A DNA stretch of 64,000 nucleotides. Source: Halomarina salina (GTDB lineage: Archaea > Halobacteriota > Halobacteria > Halobacteriales > Haloarculaceae). The translations under genes and the position numbers were made by a program. The stretch is from contig NZ_JALLGW010000002.1 of the NCBI RefSeq assembly GCF_023074835.1, forward strand, positions 496,001-560,000. The letters are read 5' to 3'. Under the pieces are notes generated by a model, which worked only from the letters and a program-made list of their open reading frames with translations, ran no database searches and was not told where the DNA came from. Below, one piece after another: positions 33,120-42,078 of the stretch. Every line of letters begins with the position of its first letter. The first letter of the stretch is position 1.

Positions 33120-33440
33120 TTAGTGGTCGTCCTCGCGCCACTTGTGCTCGCACTCGGTGCAGATGAAGAAGCGCGTCTCGGACTCGTCGGCCGAGCGGAT
33201 CTGCTGCATGTAGTAGTAGGCGCGGTCGTTCTCGCAGTTCGGACACTTCACCTTCGTCGTCGGGAGGCCGTTGTCCTCGGCCTCGCTGACGTCGATTATC
33301 TCGCTGTCTTCCTGGCCCTGCGTCGTGACCATCCCGGCCTCCTTCTCGCTGTTCCGGGCCTTCTGGTTGCCGCAACTCCCGCACGTCCAGACGCCGTCTT
33401 CGACTTTCATCATCGAGCCGCACTCGTCGCAGAATTCCAT
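33120..33440 (-). CDS. tfs: Transcription factor S (RNA cleavage factor)
   Basis: Archaeal TFIIS/Rpb9-like factor that rescues backtracked RNA polymerase by stimulating transcript cleavage. Two zinc ribbons are intact: Cys4, Cys7, Cys20, Cys23 at the N-terminus and Cys66, Cys69, Cys94, Cys97 at the C-terminus. The acidic hairpin that reaches the polymerase active site has Asp85-Glu86 (RSADES), so cleavage activity is expected. The 106-residue length is standard. An alternative start three codons upstream is open, but MEFCDECGSMM is the family start. Confidence 0.96.
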   Translation of the reverse strand: MEFCDECGSMMKVEDGVWTCGSCGNQKARNSEKEAGMVTTQGQEDSEIIDVSEAEDNGLPTTKVKCPNCENDRAYYYMQQIRSADESETRFFICTECEHKWREDDH

Positions 33441-33502
33441 AGCGGGCACAATCGGTTCGGACGCTTAAGCGACGTGGTTGGCGAGGAGTACCGGGGCTGC
33501 GT

Positions 33503-33760
33503 CTAGCCCTCTCCCTCCGACTGGTACGGTTCGCCGACGGCGTTTCGCGGCAGGTTGCCGAGCACCTCTCCACGGAGGTCGTCGGCGCTGTCGAACTCGT
33601 CGGCCGAGAGGCTCTGGACCGCCTCGCCGAGGTTCGTCTCGCCGTCGGCGAGCAGGAGCGTCACGTCGTCGAACGCGCTGGCGGCCCCGGCGCGCGAGGT
33701 GGGGTAGTCGTGGTCTGCGAGGACGGCGTCGATGCGACTCAGTTTGACGGAGCGTGTCAT
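33503..33760 (-). CDS. DUF5789-like small protein
   Basis: An 85-residue protein, MTRSVKLSRIDAVLADHDYPTSR..., ending SADDLRGEVLGNLPRNAVGEPYQSEGEG. The LSRID-x-VL-x8-P start, FDDVTLLLADGETNLGEAV and the GEPYQSEG tail match my recollection of the haloarchaeal DUF5789 family, which is of unknown function. The middle is predicted helical with SLSADEFDSADDL. A longer open frame exists upstream but has non-haloarchaeal composition. Divergent from the MFS gene and downstream of tfs on the same strand. Confidence 0.75.
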   Translation of the reverse strand: MTRSVKLSRIDAVLADHDYPTSRAGAASAFDDVTLLLADGETNLGEAVQSLSADEFDSADDLRGEVLGNLPRNAVGEPYQSEGEG

Positions 33761-33854
33761 GGTACCTGATGGCGCGCAGAGGGCTTGTACGTAGCGACGA
33801 GGGGACCACCGGGAGGAGAAACGGTATGGGGATGGCACCCTTCCCTCCAGTCGA

Positions 33855-35177
33855 ATGGTTCTGGGCACGGACAACCGTGTGCTGACGCTCGGTATCGCTC
33901 GCATGGCCGACGCACTCGGGAACTCCTTCCTCATCATCGTCCTCCCGCTGTACATCGAGAGCGGCCAGATCGACCTCGACGGCATCGTCGGGACGCAGTT
34001 GTTCGGCGTCGAACTCACGACGGCGCTGCTCGTCGGCCTCGTGCTGTCGCTGTTCGGCTTCCTCAACAGCTTCGGCCAACCGCTGACCGGGCGGTTCTCC
34101 GACCGCGTCGGCAAGCGCCGTGCGTTCGTCCTGTTCGGGTTGGGGCTGTTCGGCGTCGCCAGTTCGCTCTACCCGTTCGTCGAGCAGTACGAACTCGTCC
34201 TGCTCATCCGCGCGCTCCAGGGACTGGGCGCGGCGTTCACTATCCCGGCCACCGTCGCCCTCGTCAACGAGTTCGCCGCCAGCAACACCGAACGCGGCGG
34301 TAACTTCGGCGTGTTCAACACGTTCCGACTCATCGGGTTCGGGTTCGGCCCCATCGTCGCCGGTATCGTCGTCTCCTCGGGGCCGTACGCGACCCCGTGG
34401 GGCGGACTCTCCGGGTTCAACGCGGCGTTCGGCGTCGCCGTCCTCGGCGCTATCGTCAGTTTCGCCCTCGTGACGCTGCTCATCGAGGACCCGCCGCGGA
34501 CCGAGAGCGACGCGAGCGACGACGTCTCGTTCCGCGTGTTCGACCGGTCGGGAAACCTGCTGTTCGACCCCGTGTTCACGCTCGGGGTCGGGACGCTGTT
34601 CATGGCGACGACCATCGCCCTGTTCGCCACGCTCCAGCAGGACATCACCCGCGAACTGAGCGAGGGGTCGTTCCTGTTCAGCGTCCAGTTCGCCGCGGTC
34701 GTCATCGCCAACGTCGTCTTCCAGGTCCCCATCGGTCGCGCGAGCGACGAGTACGGCCGGCGACCGTTCATCGTCGCCGGGTTCGCGCTGCTCGTCCCTT
34801 CGGTGTTCCTCCAGGGGTACGTCCCCGCGATAGCGACCGCGCTGACGGGCGGCGAGACGCTGTTCGGCCCGATAGCGATGCTCCTGCTCCGACTGCTCCA
34901 GGGCGTCGCCGTCGCTCTCGTGTTCGCACCGTCGCTTGCGCTGGCCGGTGACCTCGCGGGTCGCGGCCGCTCCGGGACGACGCTGTCCGTGCTGACGACG
35001 GCGTTCGGTCTCGGCGTCGCCATCGGACCGCTGGCGGCGGGCTACTTCGTCCGCTTCGGCTTCGCGGCGCCGTTCACCTTCGGCGCGGCCATCGCCGCCG
35101 TCGCCCTCGTCCTCGTCTACTCGCAGGTCGAGGACACGATCACCAGCACGGCGACGGGTCCCGCGCCCCACGACTGA
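33855..35177 (+). CDS. MFS transporter
   Basis: A 440-residue major facilitator superfamily carrier with 12 predicted helices. The loop 2-3 signature GRFSDRVGKRRAFVLFG is clear near residue 78, and the matching loop 8-9 motif GRASDEYGRRPFIVAGF is near residue 295. A central acidic loop (EDPPRTESDASDDVSFRVFDRSG) separates the two six-helix halves. The motifs are those of drug/H+ or sugar exporters, but the substrate cannot be assigned. There is no regulator gene beside it. The start MVLGTDNRVLTLGIARMADALG leads straight into helix 1. Confidence 0.92.
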   Translation: MVLGTDNRVLTLGIARMADALGNSFLIIVLPLYIESGQIDLDGIVGTQLFGVELTTALLVGLVLSLFGFLNSFGQPLTGRFSDRVGKRRAFVLFGLGLFGVASSLYPFVEQYELVLLIRALQGLGAAFTIPATVALVNEFAASNTERGGNFGVFNTFRLIGFGFGPIVAGIVVSSGPYATPWGGLSGFNAAFGVAVLGAIVSFALVTLLIEDPPRTESDASDDVSFRVFDRSGNLLFDPVFTLGVGTLFMATTIALFATLQQDITRELSEGSFLFSVQFAAVVIANVVFQVPIGRASDEYGRRPFIVAGFALLVPSVFLQGYVPAIATALTGGETLFGPIAMLLLRLLQGVAVALVFAPSLALAGDLAGRGRSGTTLSVLTTAFGLGVAIGPLAAGYFVRFGFAAPFTFGAAIAAVALVLVYSQVEDTITSTATGPAPHD

Positions 35178-35289
35178 CGCCCCCCACGACAGAGACCGTC
35201 GTGGACGGGTGGTGAGGAGTCGCGTGCCGCTCGCGTGCCGTGCTCACACGAGCCACCGCGTTTATCCTGTCCCCGGACCGAGTTCCGAC

Positions 35290-36297
35290 ATGGCAGGAGT
35301 CAACAGCAGAGAACGGGCGCTCGGACACCTCGCTGTCGTGCTGGCTGGCGGTCTCGTCGGTCTGCTCGTCGGCTGGTTCCTCTTCATCTGGCTACCGCTG
35401 GTCCCGACCGTCCTCGGAGTCGTGGGCATGCTCGTCGTCGGCTATCTCGGCGTGCGCGTCGGTGGGAACGTCGCCTCGCGGGCGGTGCCGCGGTACAACG
35501 TCGCCGAGGTGGCCGTGGAGGGACCTATCACCCGCGACGGCGGCTCCGGGCCGGTTCCGGGCGGCGTCCGCGGCACGCCCGCCGACCGAATCGTCGACCA
35601 GATAGAGGCCGCGGCGGACGACGACAACGTCGACGCGCTGCTCGTGAAGCTGAACACCCCCGGCGGCGAGGTGGTTCCCAGCGACGACATCCGCAACGCG
35701 GCGCAGGCGTTCGACGGGCCGACGGTCGCCTACACCACGGACACCTGCGCCAGCGGGGGCTACTGGATAGCGAGCGGCTGTGACGAACTCTGGGCGCGCG
35801 ACACCAGCATCGTCGGCTCCATCGGCGTCATCGGCTCGCGCGTCAACGCGACTGACCTCGCCGACCAACTGGGCCTCTCCTACGAACGGTTCGCCGCCGG
35901 GAAGTACAAGGACAGCGGGACGGCGCTCCGGGAACTCGAACCCGAGGAGCGCGACTACCTCCAGGGCATCATCGACGACTACTACCAGCACTTCGTCGAG
36001 CGGGTCGCGCAGGGTCGGGAGATGGCACCCGGCGACATCCGCGAGACGGAGGCGAAGGTGTTCATCGGCGAGCGAGCGTACGACCTCGGCCTCGTGGACT
36101 CGCTCGGGACGCGCGACGACGTGCTCGACCACGTCGAGTCGCTGCTCGGAGAGGAGGTGAGCGCCGCCGAGTTCGAACCCTCCGTCTCACCGATGCAACG
36201 CCTGTCGCGCGGTGCGAGCAGGACCGCCTACGCGTTCGGAGCGGGCGTCGCCAGCCAGCTTGGGACCGATGGCGACGACCTGACGATTCGACTGTAG
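35290..36297 (+). CDS. sppA: SppA-like signal peptide peptidase (S49)
   Basis: Membrane-bound serine protease that degrades leftover signal peptides. Two N-terminal helices (LGHLAVVLAGGLVGLLVGWFLFIWLPL and VPTVLGVVGMLVVGYLGVRVG) precede the crotonase-like domain. LLVKLNTPGGEVVPSDDI, the nucleophile Ser155 in TCASGGYW, and Lys207 in KYKDSG form the Ser-Lys dyad of the short SppA type. RAYDLGLVDSLGTRDDVLDHV is the usual C-terminal motif. The start is the ATG 26 bases after a GTTTATCC box; open sequence before it is not homologous. The 335-residue length fits archaeal/Bacillus SppA. Confidence 0.93.
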   Translation: MAGVNSRERALGHLAVVLAGGLVGLLVGWFLFIWLPLVPTVLGVVGMLVVGYLGVRVGGNVASRAVPRYNVAEVAVEGPITRDGGSGPVPGGVRGTPADRIVDQIEAAADDDNVDALLVKLNTPGGEVVPSDDIRNAAQAFDGPTVAYTTDTCASGGYWIASGCDELWARDTSIVGSIGVIGSRVNATDLADQLGLSYERFAAGKYKDSGTALRELEPEERDYLQGIIDDYYQHFVERVAQGREMAPGDIRETEAKVFIGERAYDLGLVDSLGTRDDVLDHVESLLGEEVSAAEFEPSVSPMQRLSRGASRTAYAFGAGVASQLGTDGDDLTIRL

Positions 36298-36370
36298 AAC
36301 CACCGGACGCAGTCGCGTCGGCCGGCGCTGCCGACGCGCGCGCTCACCGTCGCTCCGCTCGTCTACAGGT

Positions 36371-36378
36371 TATTTATC
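36371..36378 (+). promoter_or_regulatory. Promoter box for DUF373 gene
   Basis: TATTTATC is centred 27 bases before the GTG start, an excellent match to archaeal Box A. It confirms the GTG as the start of a leaderless message. Confidence 0.65.
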
Positions 36379-36400
36379 GCGGGCGGGCTTCCTCGCAGTC

Positions 36401-37531
36401 GTGACCACGCTGGTGCTGTGTCTCGACCGGGACGGCCGCATCGCGGGCGACCGCGACCCGCCGCTCGTCGGCGACGAGCAGGTCTCCGCGCTCGTCACCG
36501 GCGTCGGCATCCGGGACCCGGAGGACGCTCGGGTCAACAGTCTCCTCGAAGCACTCCGCGTCGCCCGCGACCTGCGGAGCGAGGGCGACGAGGCAGTCGT
36601 CGCCGTCGTCTCCAGCGCCAGCGACAGCGTGGACGGGGACCGGACCATCGCCCGGCAGGTCGAGGAACTGGTCGCCACGCACCGTCCGGACGCCGCCGTC
36701 ATCGTCGTCGACAGCGCCGAGGACGAGCAGATCGTCCCCATCGTCGAGAGCCGCGTCCGCGTCGACGCCGTCGACCGGGTCGTCGTCCGACAGGCCCGCG
36801 ACATCGAGTCGACCTACTACCTGCTCAAGCAGTTCCTCGGCGACGAGGAGTTGCGCGCCGCGGTGCTGGTACCGCTCGGCGTCGCGCTCGTCGCCTTCCC
36901 CGTCCTCCTCGCAGTCGCCGACAGCATCGCCGTCGCGCTCTCCGTCGTCGCGGGCGTCATCGGGACGTTCTTCCTCTACAAGGGCCTCGGCGTCGACGAC
37001 CTGCTGACGAGCCTCCCGCGGGCCGCCAGCGACGCGTTCTACTCCGGGCAGGTGTCGTTCGTCACCTACGTCGTCGCGGCCGGACTGGCGCTCGTCGGCG
37101 CGTTCGTCGGCGGCCTCGCAGCCACGGAGATGGACCAGGGCGTCCTGCTCGCGGGGATGCGCTTCTGTTACGAGAGCGTCCCGTGGCTGGCGCTGGCCGC
37201 CCTCGCGGCCGCCACCGGTCGACTGCTCGACGAGGTGCTCCGCGAGGACCGGGTACCCAACGCCGTGATGAACCTCCCGTTCGGCATCGTCGCCATCGGG
37301 TTAGTCGTCCGCGGGTTCACGGCGTACTTCCTGGAGAACGCCGAGGTCGTCGGCCCACTCGTGGTCCCGGCCAGCCAGTTCGGCGCGTTCGCGGTCGAGC
37401 GCGTCCAGTTCACGCCGGAGTCCCGCCTCGTCGTGTTCGTCGTCGCCGGCGTCGTCGTCAGCCTCGTCGGCGTCGTCGTCTCCTCGTTCATGAACGGGCC
37501 GTCCGTAGACGAGGTGGAGACGCGGCAGTGA
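36401..37531 (+). CDS. DUF373 family membrane protein
   Basis: A 376-residue archaeal protein of the DUF373 family. The cytoplasmic N-terminal domain of about 150 residues is Rossmann-like (TTLVLCLDRDGRI, PLVGDEQVSALVTGVGIRDPEDARVNSLLEALRVARDL, AVVAVVSSASDSVDGDRTIARQVEEL, QARDIESTYYLLKQF). It is followed by about seven membrane helices, starting at AAVLVPLGVALVAFPVLLAVADSIAVAL. The N-terminal domain looks able to bind a small molecule or nucleotide. Function unknown. The GTG start is set by the promoter box 27 bases upstream. Confidence 0.88.
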   Translation: MTTLVLCLDRDGRIAGDRDPPLVGDEQVSALVTGVGIRDPEDARVNSLLEALRVARDLRSEGDEAVVAVVSSASDSVDGDRTIARQVEELVATHRPDAAVIVVDSAEDEQIVPIVESRVRVDAVDRVVVRQARDIESTYYLLKQFLGDEELRAAVLVPLGVALVAFPVLLAVADSIAVALSVVAGVIGTFFLYKGLGVDDLLTSLPRAASDAFYSGQVSFVTYVVAAGLALVGAFVGGLAATEMDQGVLLAGMRFCYESVPWLALAALAAATGRLLDEVLREDRVPNAVMNLPFGIVAIGLVVRGFTAYFLENAEVVGPLVVPASQFGAFAVERVQFTPESRLVVFVVAGVVVSLVGVVVSSFMNGPSVDEVETRQ

Positions 37532-37568
37532 GCGGTGTCGTGTTCACGAGAGTGGGGAGGTCGGCCGG

Positions 37569-38558
37569 TCAACACTCCTCGTCGGCGATTGCCTCCGCCC
37601 GCTTCGCTGCTGCGCGCTGTCTGTCTGGATTCCCGGCGCGGTCGTACGACACTGCGAGTTCCATCTGACGGCAGTACCGGGCGAAGTTGTCTACTCGGCA
37701 GGTCAGTCCGGTGAACCACTCTCCCGTGGTGGGACCCACTTCTGGTGTCCCCGCACAGAACGCCTCTTTCGCGGTGACGAACTGTTCGACTGCAGTCCGG
37801 GCCTTCGCTATCGCCCGTTCTAGCTCGTCGTTCTCGTAGTGTTCGCCGAGCTCCAGATTCGAGACGAGTCCCTCGTATCGGGGTATCTGTCCACGGAGGT
37901 ACCACTCGTAGTTGGTGACGATGGTGTCGAGGTGCGAGAGTCGCGCCCGGGTGCCGACGGTAACCGTCTCCTGTTCGTTCGTCACCGTCGACTCCCCGGC
38001 GACCGCTCGTGCTCGCTCGACCGACGACCGTGCGTCCTCGATAGCTGGCTCGGCCTCCTCCATGAACGAGATAGCCGCTCTCAGCTTCGGGATGTCCCGT
38101 CCCGGGTCGAGTGTCGCCTGGCGGTGGAGGAGTGCGTTCGCCGTCGACACCGCGACGAGACTGTCGGAGGCGTGTCGGGCGAACGCAACTATCGGGCCGT
38201 CGATCGATGGCGTGCTCGGCGGAGTACTACTGCCATCCCGCAACAGGCGGTCGACCTCGTCCCCGTCGTAAGTCTCGTCGCTGTAGATCACCTGCTTGAG
38301 GTCCTGAAAGGTGCGAAGTGCCGCACTGACTCGTTCGATCGCGCTCTGGAGGTCGCTCGTCGAACCACTCGGCGCGTCGGTACCGACGACCGGCGGGAGC
38401 ATGAGCGTCCACTCGGAGTCGGCCACCTCCGTGGTACAGTCGGGTATCGAGTTCGTCGGGGTCACCGTCTCCGAAGCGGGTGTCGAACCGAACTCGGCGC
38501 AACCGGCCAGTCCGACCGACCCAGCGGTGATCGACGCGAGGAGGGCACGTCGTCGCAT
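37569..38558 (-). CDS. Secreted lipoprotein, uncharacterised
   Basis: A 329-residue lipoprotein. MRRRALLASITAGSVGLAGC has basic residues, a hydrophobic core and the lipobox LAGC with Cys20 as the lipidation site. The mature part is helical (LQSAIERVSAALRTFQDLKQVIYSDET, FARHASDSLVAVSTANALLHRQA, KLRAAISFMEEAEPAIEDARSSVERARAVA), with cysteines in FCAGTP, LTCRVDNFARYC and the final EEC. Its sequence is visibly less GC-biased at third codon positions than the flanking genes, suggesting more recent acquisition or weak expression. Not recognised as a named family; a substrate-binding or cell-surface structural role is possible. Confidence 0.8.
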   Translation of the reverse strand: MRRRALLASITAGSVGLAGCAEFGSTPASETVTPTNSIPDCTTEVADSEWTLMLPPVVGTDAPSGSTSDLQSAIERVSAALRTFQDLKQVIYSDETYDGDEVDRLLRDGSSTPPSTPSIDGPIVAFARHASDSLVAVSTANALLHRQATLDPGRDIPKLRAAISFMEEAEPAIEDARSSVERARAVAGESTVTNEQETVTVGTRARLSHLDTIVTNYEWYLRGQIPRYEGLVSNLELGEHYENDELERAIAKARTAVEQFVTAKEAFCAGTPEVGPTTGEWFTGLTCRVDNFARYCRQMELAVSYDRAGNPDRQRAAAKRAEAIADEEC

Positions 38559-38659
38559 CGTACTCGAGTTCGTGTCTGCAATGAAGTATCTTCGCCCCGA
38601 CGAACGGTCGTCCGACGTGGTACCGCAGGCGCTAACCGCCCCGACTCGATAGCAGGGGT

Positions 38660-39373
38660 ATGCATCCCTGGGTCAGCCTCTTCTCGGGCGGGAAGGACTC
38701 CTCCTGGGCGCTCTACCGCGCGCTGGAGGCGGACTACCCCGTCGAACGCCTCGTCACCGTCCACCCGCAAGGCGATTCGTACATGTACCACACCCCGGCG
38801 ACGGACCTCGCCGCCCTCGCCGCCGAGTCCGTCGGTATCGAACTGCTCAACGTCCACCCCGAAGACTTCGGGGCCGACGACGTCTCCGACTCCGGCGCGC
38901 AGGGGGACGCCGAACTCGAACCGCTCGAACGCGCCCTCGAATCGCTCGCCGAGGAGTGGGGCGGCATCGGCGGCGTCACCGCGGGCGCCGTCGAGAGCGA
39001 CTACCAGACCTCCCGCATCGAGGGGATGTGTGAACGCCTCGGCGCGGACCTGTTCGCCCCGCTCTGGCAGGAGGACCCCCACGAACTCGCCGACGCGATG
39101 CTCGACGCGGGGTTCGAGATTCGCATCGTCCAGGTCGCGGCCCACGGACTCGACGAGTCGTGGCTCGGTCGAACCCTCGACCGCGAGGCGATGGCGGACC
39201 TGACGGCGCTCAACGACCAGTACGGCGTCCACGTCCTCGGCGAGGGTGGCGAGTTCGAGACGCTGGTGGTGGACGGGCCGCACATGGACCGCCGCATCGA
39301 ACTGGAGTACGAGACGGTCTGGGAGGGGACGCGAGGCTACCTCCGCATCGAGGACGCGTGGCTCGACGAGTGA
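38660..39373 (+). CDS. dph6: Diphthine-ammonia ligase
   Basis: ATP-dependent amidation of diphthine on elongation factor 2, the final step of diphthamide formation. The PP-loop SGGKDSS at residues 9-15 binds ATP, and the family motifs HPQGDSYMYHTP, GVTAGAVESDYQTSRIEGMCERLG, LFAPLWQEDPHELADAMLDAGFEIRIVQVAAHGLDESWLGR and GEGGEFETLVVDGP are all present. The 237-residue length is normal for the single-domain archaeal enzyme. A stand-alone gene. Confidence 0.93.
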   Translation: MHPWVSLFSGGKDSSWALYRALEADYPVERLVTVHPQGDSYMYHTPATDLAALAAESVGIELLNVHPEDFGADDVSDSGAQGDAELEPLERALESLAEEWGGIGGVTAGAVESDYQTSRIEGMCERLGADLFAPLWQEDPHELADAMLDAGFEIRIVQVAAHGLDESWLGRTLDREAMADLTALNDQYGVHVLGEGGEFETLVVDGPHMDRRIELEYETVWEGTRGYLRIEDAWLDE

Positions 39374-39424
39374 GTGCCGTGTGAGCCGGTGGTTTGATTA
39401 CCAATAGGTCGACAGGTCTACGGG

Positions 39425-39577
39425 ATGGCGACGCAGTCCGAACTGCTCAGTGTGCTCGTCCTCTCCCAGTTCGTCTTCTGGGGCGTCGTCGGACTGATTC
39501 TGGACTTCGAGGCCGCACTACCCGTCCTTCCGCTGGTCCTGCTCTTCGGGTTCGCGCTCTACGCGTACCTCTCGTGA
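39425..39577 (+). CDS. Small membrane protein of 50 residues
   Basis: ATG at 39425 to TGA at 39577 encodes MATQSELLSVLVLSQFVFWG, then about VVGLILDFEAALPVLP and the helix LVLLFGFALYAYLS. Two hydrophobic helices are split by an acidic turn (DFE). It lies 51 bases after dph6 on the same strand and is convergent with the protease gene. An AT-rich stretch TTTGATTACCAATAGG is about 25 bases before the ATG. Length is too short for statistical proof, but codon use is haloarchaeal and the helices are convincing. Role unknown. Confidence 0.6.
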   Translation: MATQSELLSVLVLSQFVFWGVVGLILDFEAALPVLPLVLLFGFALYAYLS

Positions 39578-39595
39578 GCCGTAGTGAATACCGTA

Positions 39596-40879
39596 TCAGG
39601 CCGGACAACTGGTCCCGTCGCCCGTGCCGTCGTCGTCGGAGTCGTACTCCAGCGCGGCCGCGACGTCGAGCAGGCCCGCTCCCTGCTCGTCGCCCGCCTT
39701 CCCGATGTCCTCGGCCGTGTCGAGCAGTCGCTCGCGGGCCTCGTCGGGGCCGTAGCCGTCGGCGACGAGCTGTGCGACGGCACCGGTGACGTGCGGTGAC
39801 GCCATCGACGTGCCGTCGAAGACGCCGTGGCCGTCCCTGACCGCAGAACAGACGTCCTTCCCGGGAGCCGCGACGTCCACCTCGGGACCGGTCGAGGAGA
39901 ACGCGGCGACGCCGTCGTCGATGTCGGTCGCCGAGACGGCGATGAACTCCTCGTAGGCCGCCGGGTAGCCGACCGAGTCGGGTCGGCCCGCGTTCCCTGC
40001 GGCGGCGACCAGCACGACGCCCGCCTCGCGGGCGTACTGTCCGGCGGCCTGCAGCGCCGGTGACTCGGCTGACGACCCGAGACTGAGGTTCACCACGTCC
40101 CACCCCTCGTCGGCGGCGTGGCGGATGGCGTCGGCGATGTCCGAGGTGCGACAGCCACCGCCGCCGCTACACACCTTCAGCGCGTGCAGCGTCGCCTCGG
40201 GGGCGACGCCGACCACCCCGTCGTCGCCCTCCCCGGCCGCGACGGTCCCCGCGACGTGCGTCCCGTGGTCGCCGTCGTCGGACCACGGGTAGTCGCAGTC
40301 CTCGCCCTGACAGTCCACCCAGGCTCTGTGGTTGCCGTCGGCGTCCGGGTCGGCGAGGTTCCCCGCCAGGTCGGGGTGGCTCGCGTCGATACCGCCGTCG
40401 ACGATGCCCACGTCGACGCCCGCCCCCGTCGCACCCTGCTCGTGGGCCACGTCGGCGTCGACCCGGTCGATACCCCAGGGGAGCGTCTGCCCGTCGGCAG
40501 CGTCGCTCAGGTTCGTCACGTCGGCCGCGTCCGCCGCATCGGCCGCGTTCGTCGCCTCGCGCTCGCTGGCGGGCGTCGAGACGTACGACAGCGACCGGTC
40601 GGGCTGGACGAAGGCGACGTCGTTCCGCGAGCGCAGCGACTGCCTGCCCGCCTGCGAGTACGCACCGACGACGAGCGTCAGCGACGTGTGTTCGGTGAGG
40701 TCGATGCGCTCCTCGCGAGTGTCGGAGATGGACGCCGCGGCGACGGCGGCGTCGCGGTCCCGCGCCCCGACGATGTACCGGTCCATTTGGTCGAGGACGA
40801 CGGCCCCGACGCCGACCGCGACCGCACCCGTTCCGAGGACCTCCAGCACCTCCCGGCGGGACCACTCCGAATTCGACAT
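39596..40879 (-). CDS. Tat-exported subtilisin-like serine protease (halolysin type)
   Basis: An extracellular S8 peptidase of 427 residues. The N-terminus has a twin-arginine signal (S7-R8-R9-E with the hydrophobic LGTGAVAVGVGAVVLD). An I9-type propeptide follows (SLTLVVGAYSQAGRQSLRSRNDVAFVQPD). The catalytic triad is Asp161 (GIVDGGID), His205 (HGTHVAGT) and Ser358 (FDGTSMASPHV), with oxyanion Asn296 (AAAGNAG). An Asp/Ala-rich linker (about 108-130) joins propeptide and catalytic domain. Cysteines at 190/195 and 237/243 could form disulphides. There is no C-terminal extension beyond a short acidic tail with a Cys. Confidence 0.93.
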   Translation of the reverse strand: MSNSEWSRREVLEVLGTGAVAVGVGAVVLDQMDRYIVGARDRDAAVAAASISDTREERIDLTEHTSLTLVVGAYSQAGRQSLRSRNDVAFVQPDRSLSYVSTPASEREATNAADAADAADVTNLSDAADGQTLPWGIDRVDADVAHEQGATGAGVDVGIVDGGIDASHPDLAGNLADPDADGNHRAWVDCQGEDCDYPWSDDGDHGTHVAGTVAAGEGDDGVVGVAPEATLHALKVCSGGGGCRTSDIADAIRHAADEGWDVVNLSLGSSAESPALQAAGQYAREAGVVLVAAAGNAGRPDSVGYPAAYEEFIAVSATDIDDGVAAFSSTGPEVDVAAPGKDVCSAVRDGHGVFDGTSMASPHVTGAVAQLVADGYGPDEARERLLDTAEDIGKAGDEQGAGLLDVAAALEYDSDDDGTGDGTSCPA

Positions 40880-40995
40880 GGACTACCATTGTCAGTAGTA
40901 CGTGATAAGTTTTCGAGAGATCCGATCGGGACGGCGACCGCTCGAAATCGTGCAGTTCGACTCGTCAGAGCCGGAGGGAGGGCGAGGTGAGCTGA

Positions 40996-41406
40996 CTACA
41001 GGTCGCTCCGTCGGCGGGGGGACTCCTCGACCGGTCGGGTGAGACCGTCGCGGAGGTCGTTGCCGAAGTACGCCCCGAGCACGCCCGTCGTGAGGCTGAG
41101 CGCCGCCGAGATGACCAGCAACTGCGGCTGGAGCGTGATGAGACCGATGATGGCGTCGACGATGCCGCCACCGATGAGTTTCGAGACCAGCAGGACGCCC
41201 ATCCCGGCGAACAGGCCCGCCAGTCCGGACTCCACCAGCGGTCGGTCCTCGAACGCGAGTCCGGCGGCGAACCCGCCGAGCAGCGTCCCGACGTAGACGC
41301 CGACCAGCGGGACGAACTCCATCCCCAGCACCGCACCGACGCCGACCGTCAGGAGGGCGACGACGAACCGCTTGAGGGAGAACAGCGACGAGTCGGTATC
41401 GGCCAT
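40996..41406 (-). CDS. Uncharacterised membrane protein
   Basis: A 136-residue protein with about four helices: FVVALLTVGVGAVLGMEFVPLVGVYVGTLLGGFAAGLAF, SGLAGLFAGMGVLLVSKLIG and IIGLITLQPQLLVISAALSLTTGVLGAYFG. Polar ends are MADTDSSLFSLKR and RDGLTRPVEESPRRRSDL. Such DUF456-like or small glycine-rich membrane proteins are common in haloarchaea; I cannot assign a family with confidence. It lies just upstream of the protease gene on the same strand, with a 116-base gap containing an AT-rich region. Confidence 0.75.
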   Translation of the reverse strand: MADTDSSLFSLKRFVVALLTVGVGAVLGMEFVPLVGVYVGTLLGGFAAGLAFEDRPLVESGLAGLFAGMGVLLVSKLIGGGIVDAIIGLITLQPQLLVISAALSLTTGVLGAYFGNDLRDGLTRPVEESPRRRSDL

Positions 41407-41494
41407 ACGTACGACATGTATCTAGTGTGCTATGTGTGTTTCCCCGAGGGTCGGAGGAACTCGAATCGCGGTCTCCCGGACGTGAGCCTCGTGT

Positions 41495-42001
41495 TCAGTA
41501 GGTCACGGAGAGGTCGTCTCGCTGGAGACTGTTCGTCGTGTAGTCGACGAGTCCGACCATCTCGCGGACGGTGAGGAAGTTCGTCGTCTCGTTCGAGCCT
41601 TCCGGGAGGTGGTATCTGATACCTCCGTCCGAGTACTCCGCGACGATGGCCTTGTGCAGGGCTGGATGCTCGTCGAGCAGCGTCCTCCGGACCTCGTCCA
41701 GGTCTTCGTGTGCGTCGTCGTACTTGCGCTCCAGAATCGCCCGCCGTATCTCGGCCTGTGCATCTATCGCCACGTCCTCGGGTCGGAGGGCGACCGGACG
41801 CCCGAAGTCGTTCGCGACGAAGACGACGAGCGCACCGTCGAACGAGTCGTTCGCCCGGCGAACGTCGCTGGCGACGGCGCCGACGTCGAAGAACTCGACG
41901 TCGTCTCTCCGACCACGCAATCTCGCCATCTCCGCGCGCAGGAGCCGGTACTGCTCGTTCAGGTCGTCGGTCGCGGCGTACTCCTCGGTCCAGTCCCCCA
42001 T
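41495..42001 (-). CDS. Uncharacterised soluble protein
   Basis: A 168-residue acidic protein with helical segments (LNEQYRLLRAEMARLRGRRDDVEFF, AIDAQAEIRRAILERKYDDAHEDLDEVRRTLLDEHPALHKAIVAEY) and a C-terminal mixed part (GIRYHLPEGSNETTNFLTVREMVGLVDYTT). The first helix may form a coiled coil. Not recognised. It is flanked downstream by the membrane gene and upstream by the large palindrome cluster. ATG start MGDWTEEYAATDD. Confidence 0.65.
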   Translation of the reverse strand: MGDWTEEYAATDDLNEQYRLLRAEMARLRGRRDDVEFFDVGAVASDVRRANDSFDGALVVFVANDFGRPVALRPEDVAIDAQAEIRRAILERKYDDAHEDLDEVRRTLLDEHPALHKAIVAEYSDGGIRYHLPEGSNETTNFLTVREMVGLVDYTTNSLQRDDLSVTY

Positions 42002-42078
42002 GGCCGAGCGTGACCGTCCGAACGAATAGAGCCACTGATAGACACGGATGCTGGTCTCGTGCGGTGCGGTCGGACACC

